From Leptofilum sp041748655 (GTDB lineage Bacteria; Chloroflexota; Anaerolineae; Promineifilales; Promineifilaceae): a stretch of DNA of 64,000 nucleotides. The notes beneath the pieces are model-generated. The model saw only the letters and a list, made by a program, of their open reading frames with translations, did no database searches and was not told the origin of the DNA. The position numbers were made by a program, and so were the translations under genes. The DNA lies in assembly GCA_041748655.1 (NCBI GenBank), contig JBGTCV010000010.1, forward strand, positions 1-64,000. The letters run 5' to 3'. Shown here one piece after another: positions 16,313-24,557 of the stretch (position 1 is its first letter; the number at the start of each line of letters is the position of its first letter).

Positions 16313-16442
16313 AAATTTTTCCTTTGGCTGGTCGATTCGTCACCATCTGGCCAGCATTGCTTTGTTAAACTGAGTGGCCTATTATACCGTAGCCTCCAAT
16401 GGCGCATATATTGAGATGGTCGGCAGCAAAAGGAGTCCGCAC

Positions 16443-17024
16443 ATGACAGACAGTGATAAAAAATTAGCCCAGGATTTAACAATTTTGCAGGCGATGGCCA
16501 GCCAGACGGCCGATTACCTGAAAAGCGAAACGCTGTTTTGGCCAATGGGGTTTAGCCAGATGCCCAAATTGACGTTGGGGGGATTCTGGCTGCGGCAGCA
16601 CCGCTTAACAGCCCTGCATACCCTGCTTACGGGCGAGCAGCAGGCTCAACTTTCCATAGCCATAAAGACGTTTGAAACGGCCGTTTCTAACCAGATCGTT
16701 CGCACCGAGCAGCGCACCTACACTGAGCTGGAGGCACGCATCCGCCAGTGGGGCGAATATTTGCGCGACGTTTCCGGCGGCAAATCGGCCGAGATTGCCG
16801 GTTACGCCGCCCAGGTAGAAGTACGCGCCATTATCGCCGCGCTGATCGCACAGCTTCAGCAGCCGCCCTACAGGCTCAACCCTGCCCAGGTAGAATCTGT
16901 CCTGGCCCAGGATAAAGCGCTGCGGGCACGCTGGCACAGCGGGCCATTTGTCTGGCCAGATAAATGGCAGCCCGCGTATCCTCAGCCGGAATTTTGGTGG
17001 CTGTACGGCCGTCCCAAAGCATGA
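16443..17024 (+). CDS. Conserved-looking hypothetical protein coupled to a phosphotransferase
   Basis: About 193 residues from ATG 16443, chosen for its AGGAG site; a longer frame from 16374 lacks one. It is largely alpha-helical, with Trp-rich motifs (LFWPMGF, GGFWLRQHRL, EFWWLYGRP) and no membrane segment. Its TGA stop overlaps the ATG of the next gene (ATGA at 17021-17024), so the two proteins are translationally coupled and probably act together. I cannot name the family. Confidence 0.6.
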   Translation: MTDSDKKLAQDLTILQAMASQTADYLKSETLFWPMGFSQMPKLTLGGFWLRQHRLTALHTLLTGEQQAQLSIAIKTFETAVSNQIVRTEQRTYTELEARIRQWGEYLRDVSGGKSAEIAGYAAQVEVRAIIAALIAQLQQPPYRLNPAQVESVLAQDKALRARWHSGPFVWPDKWQPAYPQPEFWWLYGRPKA

Positions 17025-17959
17025 TCCAGCCGCCAGAAAGCCAGAAGGCGGCACAACTGGTGCAAAAAGCGTTCCCGCAAAGCAAGCTGTTACGCATCTG
17101 GCCACTGTCTGGCGGCGTTTCTGCCGGAATGACTGCTCTCGAAATCCACCAGCCTGATGGACACACACAAAAAGTGATTGTGCGTTCGCAGCCGCATCCG
17201 GGCACGGCTGAAAAAGAGTACCGTCTGCTGCGCCTGCTTCAGGCTCACGGCTTAAAAACGCCAGCCCCGTATTTGCTCGATCTCACCGCCACCGCGCCAG
17301 CGCTGGTAATCGACTACAGTGAGGGCGAAATGACCTTCACCCCCGCCGATCTGAACAGCCACTTGCGCCAGATGGCCGCTCAATTGGCCCAAATTCACCG
17401 CCTGGATTTATCGCCACACGACCTTTCTTTCTTGCCTAAAACGGCCGATGCTTGCCTGGAATTGGGGCGGGAACGGCCGTTTCCCAGCCCCACCTTTCCT
17501 CAGGAAACCCAAATCCGCCAGGCAGTTGCCAAACACAACCTGCTCCCCCCCAACAAACCAGCCCTGCTGCACGGCGACTTTTGGCCGGGCAACTGCCTGT
17601 GGCGGGATGGGGAATTAACGGCCGTTATTGATTGGGAAGATGCCCAGTTGGGTGATCCGCTCGTCGATCTAGCCCAAAGCCGCTCCGAAATTGCCTGGAT
17701 TTTTGGTCCGGAAGCGGTAGAAACGTTCACCAATCAGTATCAACAGCAAATGCCGCTGGACTTTCAGCCCCTGGACCTTCAGCCGCTGCCCTACCGGGAT
17801 TTGTGCGCCGCGCTGCGCCAGATTCGCCTGGTGGGTGAAGATTTGGCTGGGTTTGCAGATTATTTTGCGGGATACGGCCGTAGCGACATCACCCCCCAAT
17901 CCATTCGCCAAAACCTCAGCACCTTCATCAACAACGCTTTTGCCAGATTGGCCCACTGA
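17021..17959 (+). CDS. Aminoglycoside-phosphotransferase-fold (APH) kinase
   Basis: About 312 residues from ATG 17021, which overlaps the previous stop. The APH/choline-kinase fold is shown by an N-lobe VIVRSQP strand with its Lys/Arg position, the Brenner-type catalytic loop LLHGDFWPGNCL (Asp about residue 188) and the metal-binding AVIDWEDAQLGDP (Asp about 208). Enzymes of this fold phosphorylate small hydroxyl compounds or act on metabolites. With no resistance context, a housekeeping metabolite is more likely than an antibiotic. The partner gene upstream may supply specificity. Confidence 0.82.
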   Translation: MIQPPESQKAAQLVQKAFPQSKLLRIWPLSGGVSAGMTALEIHQPDGHTQKVIVRSQPHPGTAEKEYRLLRLLQAHGLKTPAPYLLDLTATAPALVIDYSEGEMTFTPADLNSHLRQMAAQLAQIHRLDLSPHDLSFLPKTADACLELGRERPFPSPTFPQETQIRQAVAKHNLLPPNKPALLHGDFWPGNCLWRDGELTAVIDWEDAQLGDPLVDLAQSRSEIAWIFGPEAVETFTNQYQQQMPLDFQPLDLQPLPYRDLCAALRQIRLVGEDLAGFADYFAGYGRSDITPQSIRQNLSTFINNAFARLAH

Positions 17960-18034
17960 ATTTTGGTCAGCTCTCCCAAACCCAGATACCATTCAAAAGA
18001 ATGTGGCTCGTTTAGATTTGGTGAAATGAAATAA

Positions 18035-18093
18035 GCCGTGAAACGTGACTGGAGAAATCACGCCGCACGTTTCACGTTTTACGTTTCACGGGC
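18035..18093. repeat. Iterated-word palindrome, second GTGAAACGTGA copy
   Basis: GCCGTGAAACGTGA faces CACGTTTCACGTTTTACGTTT plus CACGGGC. The right arm repeats the word ACGTTT three times. It precedes the acyl-CoA dehydrogenase gene by about 45 bases. Confidence 0.75.
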
Positions 18094-18137
18094 TAAACTC
18101 CATGAAATCCGAATATCCAAAAATGAGAGAGGTAATC

Positions 18138-19334
18138 ATGACCAAACCAACTTTCAAATGGGCCGACCCCTTTCTGCTCAACGACCAGCTCAGCGACGAA
18201 GAGCGCATGATTCGGGATTCCACCCGCGACTACTGCCAGGGCAAGCTGATGCCCCGCATTTTAGAAGCCAACCGGCACGAAACCTTCGACCGCACCATCT
18301 TCAACGAAATGGGCGAGATGGGGCTGCTGGGCGTTACCTTGCCTGAAGAATATGGCGCGGCGGGCCTGAACCACGTTTGCTACGGCCTCATCGCCCGCGA
18401 GGTGGAGCGGGTAGACAGCGGCTACCGCAGCGCCATGAGCGTGCAAAGCTCCCTGGTGATGTACCCCATCTACGCCTATGGCACTGAAGAACAGCGCCAA
18501 AAGTACCTACCCAAACTGGCCAGCGGCGAACTGGTCGGCTGCTTCGGCCTCACCGAACCCAACCACGGCAGCGACCCCGGCAGCATGGAAACCCGCGCCA
18601 CCAAAACGGCCGTTGGCTGGACGCTCCACGGTAGCAAAATGTGGATCACCAACTCCCCCATCGCCGACGTGTTTGTAGTCTGGGCCAAAGCGTACGGCCA
18701 CGACGCCACCCAAGACGGCGTGATTCGCGGCTTCATCCTGGAAAAAGGGATGCAGGGATTGTCTGCGCCCAAAACCGAAGGCAAATTTAGCCTGCGTGCC
18801 AGCATCACCGGCGAAATTGTGATGGATGAGGTGTTTGTGCCCGATGAAAACCTGCTGCCCAACGTGCAGGGCCTCAAAGGGCCGTTTGGCTGCCTGAACA
18901 AAGCCCGCTACGGCATCTCCTGGGGGGCGCTGGGCGCGGCCGAATTTTGTTGGCACGCCGCCCGGCAGTATACCCTGGACCGGACGCAGTTTGGACGGCC
19001 GTTAGCCGCCAACCAGCTCATCCAGCTCAAACTGGCCAACATGATGACCGAAATCAGCCTCGGTTTGCAAGGTTCACTGCGCGTCGGGCGGCTGCTGGAC
19101 GAGGGCAAAGCCACCCCTGAAATGGTCTCCATCATTAAGCGCAACTCCTGCGGCAAGGCGCTGGAGATCGCCCGCACCTCCCGCGACATGCACGGCGGCA
19201 ACGGCATCTCCGACGAGTTCCACGTCATTCGCCATGTGATGAACCTGGAAGCCGTGAACACCTACGAAGGTACCCACGACATCCACGCCCTCATCCTCGG
19301 CCGTGCCCAAACCGGCATTCAGGCATTTATGTAA
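18138..19334 (+). CDS. Glutaryl-CoA dehydrogenase-type acyl-CoA dehydrogenase
   Basis: About 398 residues from ATG 18138, which has a GAGAGG site; the upstream in-frame ATGs lie next to a repeat. It is a three-domain acyl-CoA dehydrogenase fold with FAD-contact motifs CFGLTEPNHGSDPG and MWITNSPIAD. The catalytic Glu sits in TYEGTHDIHALILGRAQTG near the C-terminus, the arrangement of glutaryl-CoA dehydrogenase. That enzyme oxidises and decarboxylates glutaryl-CoA to crotonyl-CoA in lysine, tryptophan and aromatic breakdown. Related non-decarboxylating enzymes exist, so the decarboxylation is inferred. It precedes menB but is separated from it by a palindromic repeat. Confidence 0.87.
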   Translation: MTKPTFKWADPFLLNDQLSDEERMIRDSTRDYCQGKLMPRILEANRHETFDRTIFNEMGEMGLLGVTLPEEYGAAGLNHVCYGLIAREVERVDSGYRSAMSVQSSLVMYPIYAYGTEEQRQKYLPKLASGELVGCFGLTEPNHGSDPGSMETRATKTAVGWTLHGSKMWITNSPIADVFVVWAKAYGHDATQDGVIRGFILEKGMQGLSAPKTEGKFSLRASITGEIVMDEVFVPDENLLPNVQGLKGPFGCLNKARYGISWGALGAAEFCWHAARQYTLDRTQFGRPLAANQLIQLKLANMMTEISLGLQGSLRVGRLLDEGKATPEMVSIIKRNSCGKALEIARTSRDMHGGNGISDEFHVIRHVMNLEAVNTYEGTHDIHALILGRAQTGIQAFM

Positions 19335-19353
19335 ACTTTATGCTGCCCCGATC

Positions 19354-19437
19354 CTTACCCCCACCCTAACCCTCCCCCTGGCAGGGGGAGGGAATTGGCC
19401 CCCTCTCCCTTGAGGGAGAGGGCTGGGGTAAGGGTGA
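19354..19437. repeat. C/G-tract double palindrome, CCCTCTCCC type
   Basis: CCTCCCCC/GGGGGAGG and CCCTCTCCCT/AGGGAGAGGG hairpins sit inside outer arms CTTACCCCCACCC/GGGGTAAGGGTG. A relative is nested at 55387-55465. It may serve as a transcript end for the upstream gene. Confidence 0.75.
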
Positions 19438-19482
19438 AGCATCCCGGCTGTATAGTTTTAACTCTCAAAATAGGTGCAATTA

Positions 19483-20328
19483 ATGACAACAAAACCCAAC
19501 TGGAAAACCGTCAAAGAGTACGAAGACATTACCTACAAAAAATCGGGCGGCGTAGCCCGCATCGCCTTCAACCGGCCCAACGTGCGCAACGCTTTCCGCC
19601 CCAAAACGGTAGGCGAACTACACGAAGCGTTCCTCGATGCCCGTGAAGACACTTCTATTGGCGTGGTGCTGCTGAGCGGCGAAGGGCCATCGACCAAAGA
19701 CGGCGTCTACGCCTTTTGCAGCGGCGGCGACCAAAACGCCCGCGGCCACCAAGGCTACGTGGACGATGAAGGCATGCCCCGCCTCAACATTTTGGAGGTA
19801 CAGCGGTTGATGCGCTTTATGCCCAAAGTGGTGATTGCCGTGGTGCCCGGCTGGGCCGTCGGCGGTGGCCACAGCCTGCATGTGGTGTGTGATCTCACGC
19901 TGGCCAGCAAAGAACACGCCATCTTCAAACAAACCGACGCCGACGTGACCAGCTTTGACGGCGGCTACGGCTCGGCTTACCTGGCCAAGATGGTGGGACA
20001 AAAACGGGCCCGTGAAATCTTCTTCCTGGGGCGCAATTACTCGGCGCAGGAAGCGTATGAAATGGGCATGGTCAATGCCGTCGTGCCGCACGACGAGTTG
20101 GAAGACACAGCCTACCAATGGGCACAGGAAATCCTGGCCAAGTCGCCCACATCGATCAAAATGATCAAGTTTGCCATGAACCTGACGGATGACGGCATGG
20201 TGGGGCAGCAGGTGTTTGCCGGGGAAGCCACCCGCCTGGCTTACATGACCGACGAAGCCAAAGAGGGTCGCAACGCCTTCCTGGAAAAGCGCAAACCGAA
20301 CTTCAAAAACATCAAGTGGATTCCATAA
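19483..20328 (+). CDS. menB: 1,4-dihydroxy-2-naphthoyl-CoA synthase
   Basis: A crotonase-fold enzyme of 281 residues from ATG 19483. It closes the second ring of menaquinone from o-succinylbenzoyl-CoA. MenB-specific features are all visible: YAFCSGGDQNARG (oxyanion hole and active-site loop, about residues 79-91), VPGWAVGGGHSLHVVCDL, and VTSFDGGYGSAYLA with the conserved Asp/Gly/Tyr of MenB. Length matches the family. It implies that menaquinone feeds the bc module at 11.5-14.8 kb. No other men gene is in the window. The gene has no ACGGCCGT copy. Confidence 0.95.
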   Translation: MTTKPNWKTVKEYEDITYKKSGGVARIAFNRPNVRNAFRPKTVGELHEAFLDAREDTSIGVVLLSGEGPSTKDGVYAFCSGGDQNARGHQGYVDDEGMPRLNILEVQRLMRFMPKVVIAVVPGWAVGGGHSLHVVCDLTLASKEHAIFKQTDADVTSFDGGYGSAYLAKMVGQKRAREIFFLGRNYSAQEAYEMGMVNAVVPHDELEDTAYQWAQEILAKSPTSIKMIKFAMNLTDDGMVGQQVFAGEATRLAYMTDEAKEGRNAFLEKRKPNFKNIKWIP

Positions 20329-20337
20329 CGATTGGTC

Positions 20338-20397
20338 GTAGCCGCGGATTCTTTTCGCGTTAAATTTTCGCGGTAAGAAACCGCGGCTACGTTTTTT
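20338..20397 (+). terminator. Long GC-rich hairpin with T tract after menB
   Basis: GTAGCCGCGG (20338-20347) pairs with CCGCGGCTAC (20381-20390), with further AT-rich complementarity inside, followed by GTTTTTT. It may be both a dispersed palindrome and the menB terminator. Confidence 0.7.
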
Positions 20398-20499
20398 AAA
20401 TCGGGCGATTGCCAATGTTAAAAGTGGGCAAGAGTCCGATTTTTTCGTTTTAGTCTGGTTTTCTTCATAAATGTTCACATTTTCTTAGCAGAAGTACAC

Positions 20500-20505
20500 T
20501 ATAAT
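20500..20505 (+). promoter_or_regulatory. -10 box of the serine protease gene
   Basis: TATAAT at 20500-20505 with no good -35 at standard spacing. It would give a 5' leader of about 95 bases before ATG 20607. Confidence 0.4.
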
Positions 20506-20545
20506 GAGGGCCGTCCTGTTGAATGTAAGGGTTAATATCTGGCAC

Positions 20546-20573
20546 GCTGCCTTGCGAGAAACCGCAAGACAGC
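20546..20573 (+). other. Hairpin in the protease 5' leader
   Basis: GCTGCCTTGCG pairs with CGCAAGACAGC (one C-A mismatch) around the loop AGAAAC. It lies in the untranslated leader, and no Shine-Dalgarno is evident before ATG 20607. Confidence 0.5.
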
Positions 20574-20606
20574 CTATCGGCCAGCTCTTGATCCACCCTT
20601 TTGCTA

Positions 20607-21455
20607 ATGGAAGAGCAATCCGGTTCGATAACAGAAGAAACGATTCCTCTCATGGCTCGCTGGTTGGGCCAGGCAAAAAGCTGGCTATGGCGCAGCTGGC
20701 CGTTTACGGCGGGGATCGCGGCTGCTTTTCTTGGCGTTTTGCTTTATACCTATCTGTACCCCGCTCCCACTCCCCTGACAAATGATGAAGTTGATCAGAT
20801 TGTCGTGAACGTGATGGCCTCGGCCACGCCGCCGTCGTCGTATGCGTCGCAGGTGTACCGGGTGATTTTGCCGTCGCTGGTGTTGATTCGCACGACGGGG
20901 GAGAATGCCGCAGGAGAAGCGGGCAGCGGAGTGGGCAGCGGCGTCATTGTGAATGACAGGGCGGATATTTTGACGGCGCTGCATGTGGTGGCCGGGGCTG
21001 AGGAGATTGAGATTTTTTATGCGGATGGCAGCAAGACAACGGCCGTTCTCCTCACAGCCGAACCTGAAAACGATATTGCTGTTTTGACCCCCGCTCAACC
21101 GCCAGAAATTATCGTACCCGCCGTGCTGGGCAACCCCAACGCCATGCGCGTGGGGGATGAAGCGTACGCCGTGGGCAATCCGCTGGGGCTGGCTGGCTCC
21201 ATGAGCGCGGGCGTTATTTCCGGCTTTGACCGCACCCTGCCCATCAGCGATGAGCTGGAATTGCACGGGTTGATTCAGTTTGATACGGCCGTAAATCCCG
21301 GCAACTCCGGCGGCCCCCTCCTCAACCGCAGCGGCCAGGTCATCGGCATCGTCACCGCCCTGGCCAACCCCTACGACCAAAACTTCTTTGTCGGCATCGG
21401 CTTTGCCGTGCCCATTACCACCGCCGCTGGCGCAGCGGGCATGCCGCGATATTAG
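20607..21455 (+). CDS. HtrA/DegP-like trypsin-type protease without PDZ domain
   Basis: About 282 residues from ATG 20607. A cytoplasmic start leads to one membrane helix (about 33-52) and a trypsin-like S1C protease domain. The triad is His in LTALHVV, Asp in ENDIAVL and Ser in NPGNSGGPLL. The gene stops soon after the final strand (GIGFAVPITT...), so the C-terminal PDZ domain of most HtrA proteases is absent. This is a PDZ-less or shortened form; the stop is followed immediately by an inverted repeat. It presumably degrades damaged exported proteins, with regulation differing from classical DegP. Confidence 0.88.
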   Translation: MEEQSGSITEETIPLMARWLGQAKSWLWRSWPFTAGIAAAFLGVLLYTYLYPAPTPLTNDEVDQIVVNVMASATPPSSYASQVYRVILPSLVLIRTTGENAAGEAGSGVGSGVIVNDRADILTALHVVAGAEEIEIFYADGSKTTAVLLTAEPENDIAVLTPAQPPEIIVPAVLGNPNAMRVGDEAYAVGNPLGLAGSMSAGVISGFDRTLPISDELELHGLIQFDTAVNPGNSGGPLLNRSGQVIGIVTALANPYDQNFFVGIGFAVPITTAAGAAGMPRY

Positions 21456-21456
21456 G

Positions 21457-21522
21457 AGTGAAAAGTGATAAGTGATAAGTAAAAAGTTGCCCACTTTCAC
21501 TTATCACTTTTTACTTTTCACT
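21457..21522. repeat. Iterated-word palindrome, AGTGATAAGTGATAAGT type
   Basis: The left arm AGTGAAAAGTGATAAGTGAT... repeats GTGATAA. The right arm ends ACTTATCACTTTTTACTTTT plus CACT. It lies between the protease stop and the MoxR gene and could form a large hairpin. Confidence 0.8.
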
Positions 21523-21547
21523 AAACACATAACAATTGGAGCAACCC

Positions 21548-22558
21548 ATGACTTTCACCCCCAGTCCAAACAGCGACAAACCGATGGAGCGCGTTCTCTA
21601 CGAAGTTAAAAAGATCATTGTCGGGCAAGACAATTTGCTGGAGCGGCTCATCGTCGCCTTGCTGGCACGAGGGCATATTTTGGTGGAAGGCGTGCCTGGT
21701 CTGGCCAAAACGATGGCCATCAAAACCCTGGCGGGCGCGATTGGCGGCGAGTTCCAGCGCATCCAGTTCACCCCCGACCTGGTGCCTGCCGACCTCATCG
21801 GCACGCGCATCTACAACCAGAAAAGCGGCGAGTTTAACACCTCGCTCGGCCCCGTCTTCACCAACCTGCTGCTGGCCGATGAGATCAATCGCGCCCCGGC
21901 CAAGGTGCAAAGCGCCCTGCTGGAAGTAATGCAGGAGCGGCAGGTGACGATTGGCCGCGAAACCCACCAGGTGCCCACCCCATTTTTGGTGATGGCCACG
22001 CAAAACCCCATTGAGTCCGAAGGCACCTACCCGCTGCCGGAGGCGCAAGTAGACCGCTTCATGCTGAAGGTGCTGGTGGGCTATCCCAGCCCGACTGAGG
22101 AGTTTGTGATTGTGGAGCGCATGACCAGCGCGGTGCAGGCGATGCAGCGGGTGATCGATACGGAGCAGCTGGTGACGCTGCAAGAGTCGGTGGATGCCGT
22201 CTATGTCGATCCATCGCTGATGGAGTACGCCGTAAAGCTGGTGACGGCCACACGGCAGCCCAAGTCGGTGGGCCAGGCCGATCTGGCGCAATATTTGACC
22301 TTTGGGGCCAGTCCGAGGGCTTCTATCAACCTGATTTTAGCGGCGCGGGCGCTGGCCTTTGTGCGCGGGCGCAGCTACGCGCTGCCGCAAGACGTCAGTG
22401 ATTTGGCGCTGGACGTGATTCGTCACCGTCTGGTGTTGTCTTACGAAGCGCTGGCAGACAACGTAACCAGCGACGAGCTGTTGAACCGAATTTTAGCCAT
22501 TGTTCCTCAGCCAGAGGTGCCGCTCCATGAACGGGCTTTCAGCCGACCCCGCGCATAA
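21548..22558 (+). CDS. MoxR-family AAA+ ATPase
   Basis: About 336 residues from ATG 21548; the TTG frame four codons upstream is less likely. Walker A is VEGVPGLAKT (about residues 45-54). Walker B is LLLADEINRAP (about 112-122), with sensor MATQNPIE and the typical PLPEAQVDRF. MoxR ATPases act as chaperones that assemble or activate von Willebrand factor A (VWA) proteins, often by inserting metal cofactors. The gene overlaps the DUF58 gene by 32 bases and heads a MoxR-DUF58-VWA-VWA operon. Confidence 0.95.
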   Translation: MTFTPSPNSDKPMERVLYEVKKIIVGQDNLLERLIVALLARGHILVEGVPGLAKTMAIKTLAGAIGGEFQRIQFTPDLVPADLIGTRIYNQKSGEFNTSLGPVFTNLLLADEINRAPAKVQSALLEVMQERQVTIGRETHQVPTPFLVMATQNPIESEGTYPLPEAQVDRFMLKVLVGYPSPTEEFVIVERMTSAVQAMQRVIDTEQLVTLQESVDAVYVDPSLMEYAVKLVTATRQPKSVGQADLAQYLTFGASPRASINLILAARALAFVRGRSYALPQDVSDLALDVIRHRLVLSYEALADNVTSDELLNRILAIVPQPEVPLHERAFSRPRA

Positions 22559-23441
22559 GCGGACCACCCCTGACGAGATTTTGCAGCGGCTGGAATGGCG
22601 CGTCATCCGGCGGCTCGATGGCCTGCTGCAAGGCGATTATCGCACCCTGTTTTACGGCACCGGCATCGACTTTGCCGACATCCGTGAATACCAGGCCAAC
22701 GATGATATCCGCCACATCGACTGGAACGTGACGGCGCGCATGGACAGTCCATACGTGCGCCAATACGTGGAGGATCGGGACGTGACGGCGTGGTTTTTGC
22801 TTGATCTCAGCCCGTCGATGGGCTTTGGGCCGCTGGCTCGCCCCAAGCAGCTGGTGCTGACCGAATACGTGGCGACGCTGGCCCGGCTGCTGGTGCGCAG
22901 CGGCAACCGGGTAGGGGCAATTTTGTACAACAGCCGGGTGGAGCAGACGATTCCGCCGCGCGGCAGCCGCAACCAGGTGCTGCGCATCATGCGCTCTATT
23001 CTGAATCAACCGAGTGAACCGGGCGGCGTGGCCACCGATTTGAGTCAGCTGCTGGAGGCGGGCGTGAACACGTTTAAGCGGCGTTCGCTGGTCTTTGTGA
23101 TTTCCGATTTTATTAGCGAACCGGGTTGGGAACGGCCGTTAACCCTTCTCAACCGCCGCCATGAACTGGTGGGCATCCGGCTCTGGGACCCGCGTGAAGT
23201 GGAACTGCCAGATGCAGGCATGATCGTGGTGGAAGATGCCGAAACGGGTGAGCAGCTGCTGGTGGACACCGGCCATCCCGAATTTCGCCGCCGCTTCCAG
23301 GAAGCGGCGGCCCGGCGTGAAGCAATCCTGAAAACAACGCTAAAGCGAGCGGGTGTGGATCTGTTTGGCATCTCCACGGAAGAAGATTTGGTAGGCGCGA
23401 TTGTGCGCATGGCCAGCCTGCGCAAGAAGAGGCGACGATGA
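22527..23441 (+). CDS. DUF58 domain protein of the MoxR operon
   Basis: About 304 residues from ATG 22527, inside the 3' end of the MoxR gene. The DUF58 signature is clear: RRLDGLLQGDYRTLFYG, then ADIREYQANDDIRHIDWNVTA and the start of a VWA-like fold (LLDLSPSMGFG). The DxSxS-like MIDAS (DLSPSM) suggests metal binding. DUF58 proteins are standard partners of MoxR ATPases in envelope stress or assembly operons. There is no membrane segment, so it is cytoplasmic. The stop overlaps the next start (ATGA). Confidence 0.93.
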   Translation: MNGLSADPAHKRTTPDEILQRLEWRVIRRLDGLLQGDYRTLFYGTGIDFADIREYQANDDIRHIDWNVTARMDSPYVRQYVEDRDVTAWFLLDLSPSMGFGPLARPKQLVLTEYVATLARLLVRSGNRVGAILYNSRVEQTIPPRGSRNQVLRIMRSILNQPSEPGGVATDLSQLLEAGVNTFKRRSLVFVISDFISEPGWERPLTLLNRRHELVGIRLWDPREVELPDAGMIVVEDAETGEQLLVDTGHPEFRRRFQEAAARREAILKTTLKRAGVDLFGISTEEDLVGAIVRMASLRKKRRR

Positions 23442-24442
23442 CCTTTATCTGGCCAATCATGCTGCTTTCTTTGCTGCTGCTGCCGCTGTTGGTCTGGTAT
23501 TACCTGCGGCAAGTAAGGCTGCGCGACCGGGGAACGGCCGTTCTCGGTCCTTTGGGCATTGTGCGCGGTGGGGATGGAACGGCCGTAGGGCGCAGTCGCC
23601 ATCTACCACCCACCTTTTTTGCCGTGGGGCTGACCCTGCTCCTGCTCAGCCTCTCCCGGCCAGAGATGCCCGTGAGCCTGCCCCGCATCGAAGGTACCGT
23701 CATCCTGGCCTTCGACGTTTCCAGCAGCATGTTGGCCGACGATTTAGAACCGAGCCGCATCGAGGCGGCCAAAGAGGCAGCCCGTCTTTTTGTGGCCAAC
23801 CAGCCCAGCACCATTCGGGTTGGTGTGGTGGCGTTTAGCAGCGGCGGTCTGATAGTGCAGCCACCTACCCACGTACAGGCAGATCTGTTGAACACCATCG
23901 ACCGGCTCACGCCGCAAGGCGGCACCTCGCTAGGACAGGGCATCTTTACGGCGCTCAACGCTATTGCGGGCGAAGCCATCGAGCTGGACGGAGCCGCGCT
24001 GGAGCCAGGCAATCTGGCCGAAAGCGTAGCGGCGCTGAAAATTGACCAGTTTTCTTCGGCCGTGATTGTGCTGCTCTCTGACGGAGAAAACACGGAGCTT
24101 CCGGACCCGCTGGAGATTGCCCAGATTGCCGCTGAGGCGGGCGTGCGAGTTTACACCGTGGGCATTGGCAGCCCGGCAGGGGCGCTGCTGGAACTGGATG
24201 GGTTTAACGTCGTGACCCAGCTCAACGAGGTGGCTCTGCAAGAGATTGCCAGCCTGACCAACGGCAGCTACTACTTTGCCGAGGATGAAGAAGCGCTGCG
24301 CGACATCTACCAAAATATCGATTTGCAATTGACCATTCGCGGCGAAAGCATGGAAGTGACTTCGATTTTGGCCGGGATTAGCCTGCTGTTCATGCTGGTC
24401 AGTGGGGCATTGTCAATGCTTTGGTTTGGGCGGGTACCATGA
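23438..24442 (+). CDS. VWA-domain membrane protein (BatA-like), first copy
   Basis: A 334-residue protein with two N-terminal membrane helices (about 3-22 and 55-75), a VWA domain (about 85-285) and a C-terminal membrane helix (about 307-330). The MIDAS motif DVSSSM starts the domain, with Thr in GGTSLGQG and Asp in LLSDGENT completing metal coordination. It is coupled to DUF58 by an ATGA overlap. BatA-type proteins present the VWA domain outside or at the membrane and are thought to be activated by MoxR. Confidence 0.92.
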   Translation: MTFIWPIMLLSLLLLPLLVWYYLRQVRLRDRGTAVLGPLGIVRGGDGTAVGRSRHLPPTFFAVGLTLLLLSLSRPEMPVSLPRIEGTVILAFDVSSSMLADDLEPSRIEAAKEAARLFVANQPSTIRVGVVAFSSGGLIVQPPTHVQADLLNTIDRLTPQGGTSLGQGIFTALNAIAGEAIELDGAALEPGNLAESVAALKIDQFSSAVIVLLSDGENTELPDPLEIAQIAAEAGVRVYTVGIGSPAGALLELDGFNVVTQLNEVALQEIASLTNGSYYFAEDEEALRDIYQNIDLQLTIRGESMEVTSILAGISLLFMLVSGALSMLWFGRVP

Positions 24443-24512
24443 TGAGAAGCAAGATTTGGCCGCGGATTGCGCGGATTAAATGGATTTTTCTCTGCCATGA
24501 TGTTGGATTGTG

Positions 24513-24545
24513 AGAAGTTCAACTTCTGACAGAAGTTGAACTTCT
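24513..24545. repeat. Perfect palindrome between the two VWA genes
   Basis: AGAAGTTCAACTTCT, GAC, AGAAGTTGAACTTCT: each half is itself a palindrome, so several alternative hairpins are possible. It lies 12 bases before ATG 24558. Confidence 0.8.
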
Positions 24546-24557
24546 AAATGACTTGAT

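Noticed and set aside
17021..17959. Antibiotic resistance aminoglycoside phosphotransferase
   Set aside because: Only the fold is shared; three such proteins lie in housekeeping contexts with no resistance or mobile genes.
19618..20478. Minus-strand frame of 286 codons opposite menB
   Set aside because: Shadow of menB and adjacent repeat DNA; no family features.
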